From an uncultured Clostridia bacterium (GTDB lineage Bacteria; Bacillota; Clostridia; TANB77; CAG-508), in NCBI GenBank assembly GCA_934167685.1, contig CAKPLQ010000017.1, positions 1 through 29,109 of the forward strand: DNA of 29,109 nucleotides, read 5' to 3'. The notes under the pieces were generated by a model that searched no databases, was not told where the DNA came from, and saw only the letters and a program-made list of their open reading frames with translations. How positions within the stretch are numbered: position 1 is the first letter of the stretch; each line of letters begins with the position of its first letter. Made by a program: the position numbers and the translations under genes. Positions 27,963 through 29,109 of the stretch are shown here, in pieces.

Positions 27963-28854
27963 TCTGCTCACCTACCTTTTCTATAAATATGTCATTCAGA
28001 CTTGGCTTTTGAAGCTCAAATTTATCAAGCTTGACTCCTTGTAGTACTAGCGTTTTCATTAATAAATGAGCTTGTTCTTCTTTTTCCACTTTAATTTGAT
28101 AATTATTATCAATGTTCTTTTCAACTATCATTCCGGCATCTTTTATATATGATGTGATATCTCGGTCTGAATTTATTTCTAATTTTCTAGCAGGATAGCT
28201 ATTTTTTATTTCTTTAAGATTTCCTTTTAATACCGTTTTTCCTTTATTTGTTATGACTACATCTTTACAAAATTCTTCAATAGATGTCATTTGATGACTT
28301 GACATTATTATGTATTTTCCTTTTTTAACCAATTCTAATATTACTTCTTTTAATAGTTCTGTATTTACTGGGTCTAGCCCGCTAAACGGCTCATCTAGCA
28401 CAATCAACTCTGGATTATTTAAAATTGCTGATATAAATTGGACTTTTTGCTGATTTCCTTTTGATAGTTTTTCAGCTTGCATATTTTGATATTCATCAAC
28501 CTTTAATCTTTCCATCCAGTATTTTATTTCTTTTGATGCATCTTCTATTTTCATACCTTTGAGCTCTGCAAAATATAGCAATTGCTCAAAAATCTTTGTC
28601 TTTGGATATATCCCTCTTTCTTCTGGTAAATATCCAAAATTCACATTTTTTCTTTCTACCTTTTTACCATTCCACGTTATTTCTCCACTGTCTTTTTTTA
28701 TTATGCCTAATATCATTCTGATTGTCGTCGTTTTGCCGGCACCATTGGTTCCAAGCAATCCAAATACTCCCGGTTCATTTATCTCAAAACTTATATTGTC
28801 TACTACCAGTTTGTTGTCAAAGTATTTGCTTACTTTTTCTACTTTTAACCCCAT
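27955..28854 (-). CDS. ABC transporter ATP-binding protein (NatA-like)
   Basis: 299 residues; start preceded by GGGGG(T)GG about 9 nt upstream. Powers the adjacent permease. Walker A GTNGAGKTTT (about residues 34-43), Q-loop region GYLPEERGIYPKT, signature LSKGNQQKVQF, Walker B LIVLDEPFSGLDP, H-loop MSSHQM. The C-terminal extension (about 215-299; ILKGNLKEIKNSYPARKLEI...LNDIFIEKVGE) is typical of DUF4162-containing exporters. First gene of a five-gene minus-strand run (ATPase, permease, LiaF-like, DUF4097, then the sporulation genes after cluster G). Confidence 0.93.
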   Translation of the reverse strand: MGLKVEKVSKYFDNKLVVDNISFEINEPGVFGLLGTNGAGKTTTIRMILGIIKKDSGEITWNGKKVERKNVNFGYLPEERGIYPKTKIFEQLLYFAELKGMKIEDASKEIKYWMERLKVDEYQNMQAEKLSKGNQQKVQFISAILNNPELIVLDEPFSGLDPVNTELLKEVILELVKKGKYIIMSSHQMTSIEEFCKDVVITNKGKTVLKGNLKEIKNSYPARKLEINSDRDITSYIKDAGMIVEKNIDNNYQIKVEKEEQAHLLMKTLVLQGVKLDKFELQKPSLNDIFIEKVGEQNA

Positions 28855-28884
28855 ATTTAAACACCACCCCCTTTTCTTGCCCTC

Positions 28885-28913
28885 ATTATATTATAATTTT
28901 ATTATGATTGCAA
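28885..28913 (-). promoter_or_regulatory. Sigma-A promoter of the ABC exporter operon
   Basis: Minus strand TTGCAA (28908-28913), 17 bp, TATAAT (28885-28890), about 30 nt before the ATG. The nearest REP unit starts only 4 bp upstream of the -35 box. Confidence 0.65.
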
Positions 28914-28917
28914 GTAC

Positions 28918-29021
28918 TGCACGTTTAGGACCGGTTCTCTGCGGTGCAAAAAATGCACGGATGAGAACCGGTCCCAACGGTGCAAAAAAATGCACCGCAG
29001 AGAACCGGTCCCAAACGTGCA
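28918..29021. repeat. REP cluster I: three units upstream of the ABC promoter
   Basis: Units 28918-28948 (plus; GTTTA/CGCAG), 28954-28984 (minus; CGTTG/GGATG) and 28991-29021 (minus; GTTTG/CGCAG). The first and third are reverse complements with one mismatch, so the cluster can fold as a 31-bp stem with the second unit in its loop. Confidence 0.93.
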
Positions 29022-29044
29022 GTTCAAAAACGCGGTTCTATAAT

Positions 29045-29083
29045 AAATGTTGGGGTGGTACAAAAAACACTTCAACATTTTTT
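29045..29083 (+). terminator. Hairpin with T run at the right edge
   Basis: 13-bp stem 29045-29057/29068-29080 with a 10-nt loop, then a T run. Two G-U pairs form only in plus-strand RNA; on the minus strand these are A-C mismatches. It thus fits a plus-strand terminator, although no plus-strand gene ends here; a bidirectional role for a minus-strand gene beyond the window is possible. No gene is visible in 28855-29109. Confidence 0.4.
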
Positions 29084-29109
29084 ATTATTTTTAATAAAAT
29101 AAACACACT

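Noticed and set aside
12722..29021. Integron attC sites or T-box/riboswitch leaders
   Set aside because: No integrase, no gene cassettes, and orientation and position relative to genes vary; the units lack the conserved elements of known riboswitches.

Overview
The window is AT-rich, low-GC DNA with strong GGAGG-type ribosome binding sites. It carries a trimeric [FeFe]-hydrogenase operon, sporulation genes (yunB, a SPOCS/LysM protein) and a BspA-type giant surface protein. Together these point to an anaerobic, spore-forming member of the Clostridia, probably host-associated and perhaps uncultured. I cannot name a species. Every gene I accept is on the minus strand, so transcription runs from high to low coordinates.

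Layout, left to right. (1) 1-12543: one giant cell-surface gene running off the left edge. It has an N-terminal membrane/signal segment, a Glu/Thr-rich region, then three supermodules of LamG-like domains, BspA-type leucine-rich repeats and Ig-like repeats. A single-base frameshift near 9843-9865 splits it into a 5' part and an at least 3,280-codon 3' part that is open to the window edge. (2) 12880-16037: three genes of unknown function, one a surface protein with an N-terminal anchor. Two have good sigma-A-like promoters, each preceded by three TTACA boxes at exact 11-bp spacing. (3) 16204-21149: an [FeFe]-hydrogenase operon transcribed hydC-hydB-(membrane protein)-hydA, with a clear promoter at 21180-21208. 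(4) 21343-22131: a REP-associated tyrosine transposase (RAYT, Y1/HUH family). (5) 22301-24805: two sporulation-type genes. (6) 24976-28854: an ABC exporter (ATPase, permease) followed by LiaF-like and DUF4097 envelope proteins.

The main discovery is a repeat system that fills the intergenic spaces from 12.7 kb to the right end. There are 26 complete 31-bp imperfect palindromes and one half unit, in nine clusters. Each unit has outer ends TGCAC/GTGCA, a fixed core GGACCGGTTCT, and on each side a 5-nt arm drawn from about six recurring types (GTTTG, CGTTG, CGCAG, GGATG, GGCAG, CGATG). The arms vary largely independently on the two sides, as if half-units had been shuffled at the core. The RAYT gene lies between two of these clusters, and its immediate downstream pair is the only fully self-complementary one. 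That makes it the obvious candidate for the enzyme that mobilised the family: a clostridial REP/RAYT (BIME-like) system with modular arms. The units sit at gene borders so tightly that yunB and the DUF4097 gene end on stop codons inside a unit, and the ABC permease has a roughly 55-residue C-terminal tail translated from four units in changing frames. Two hydrogenase spacers and several ribosome-binding-site borders are also occupied.

Limits: domain and family names come from recognising motifs by eye. No database search, folding calculation or read-level check was possible.
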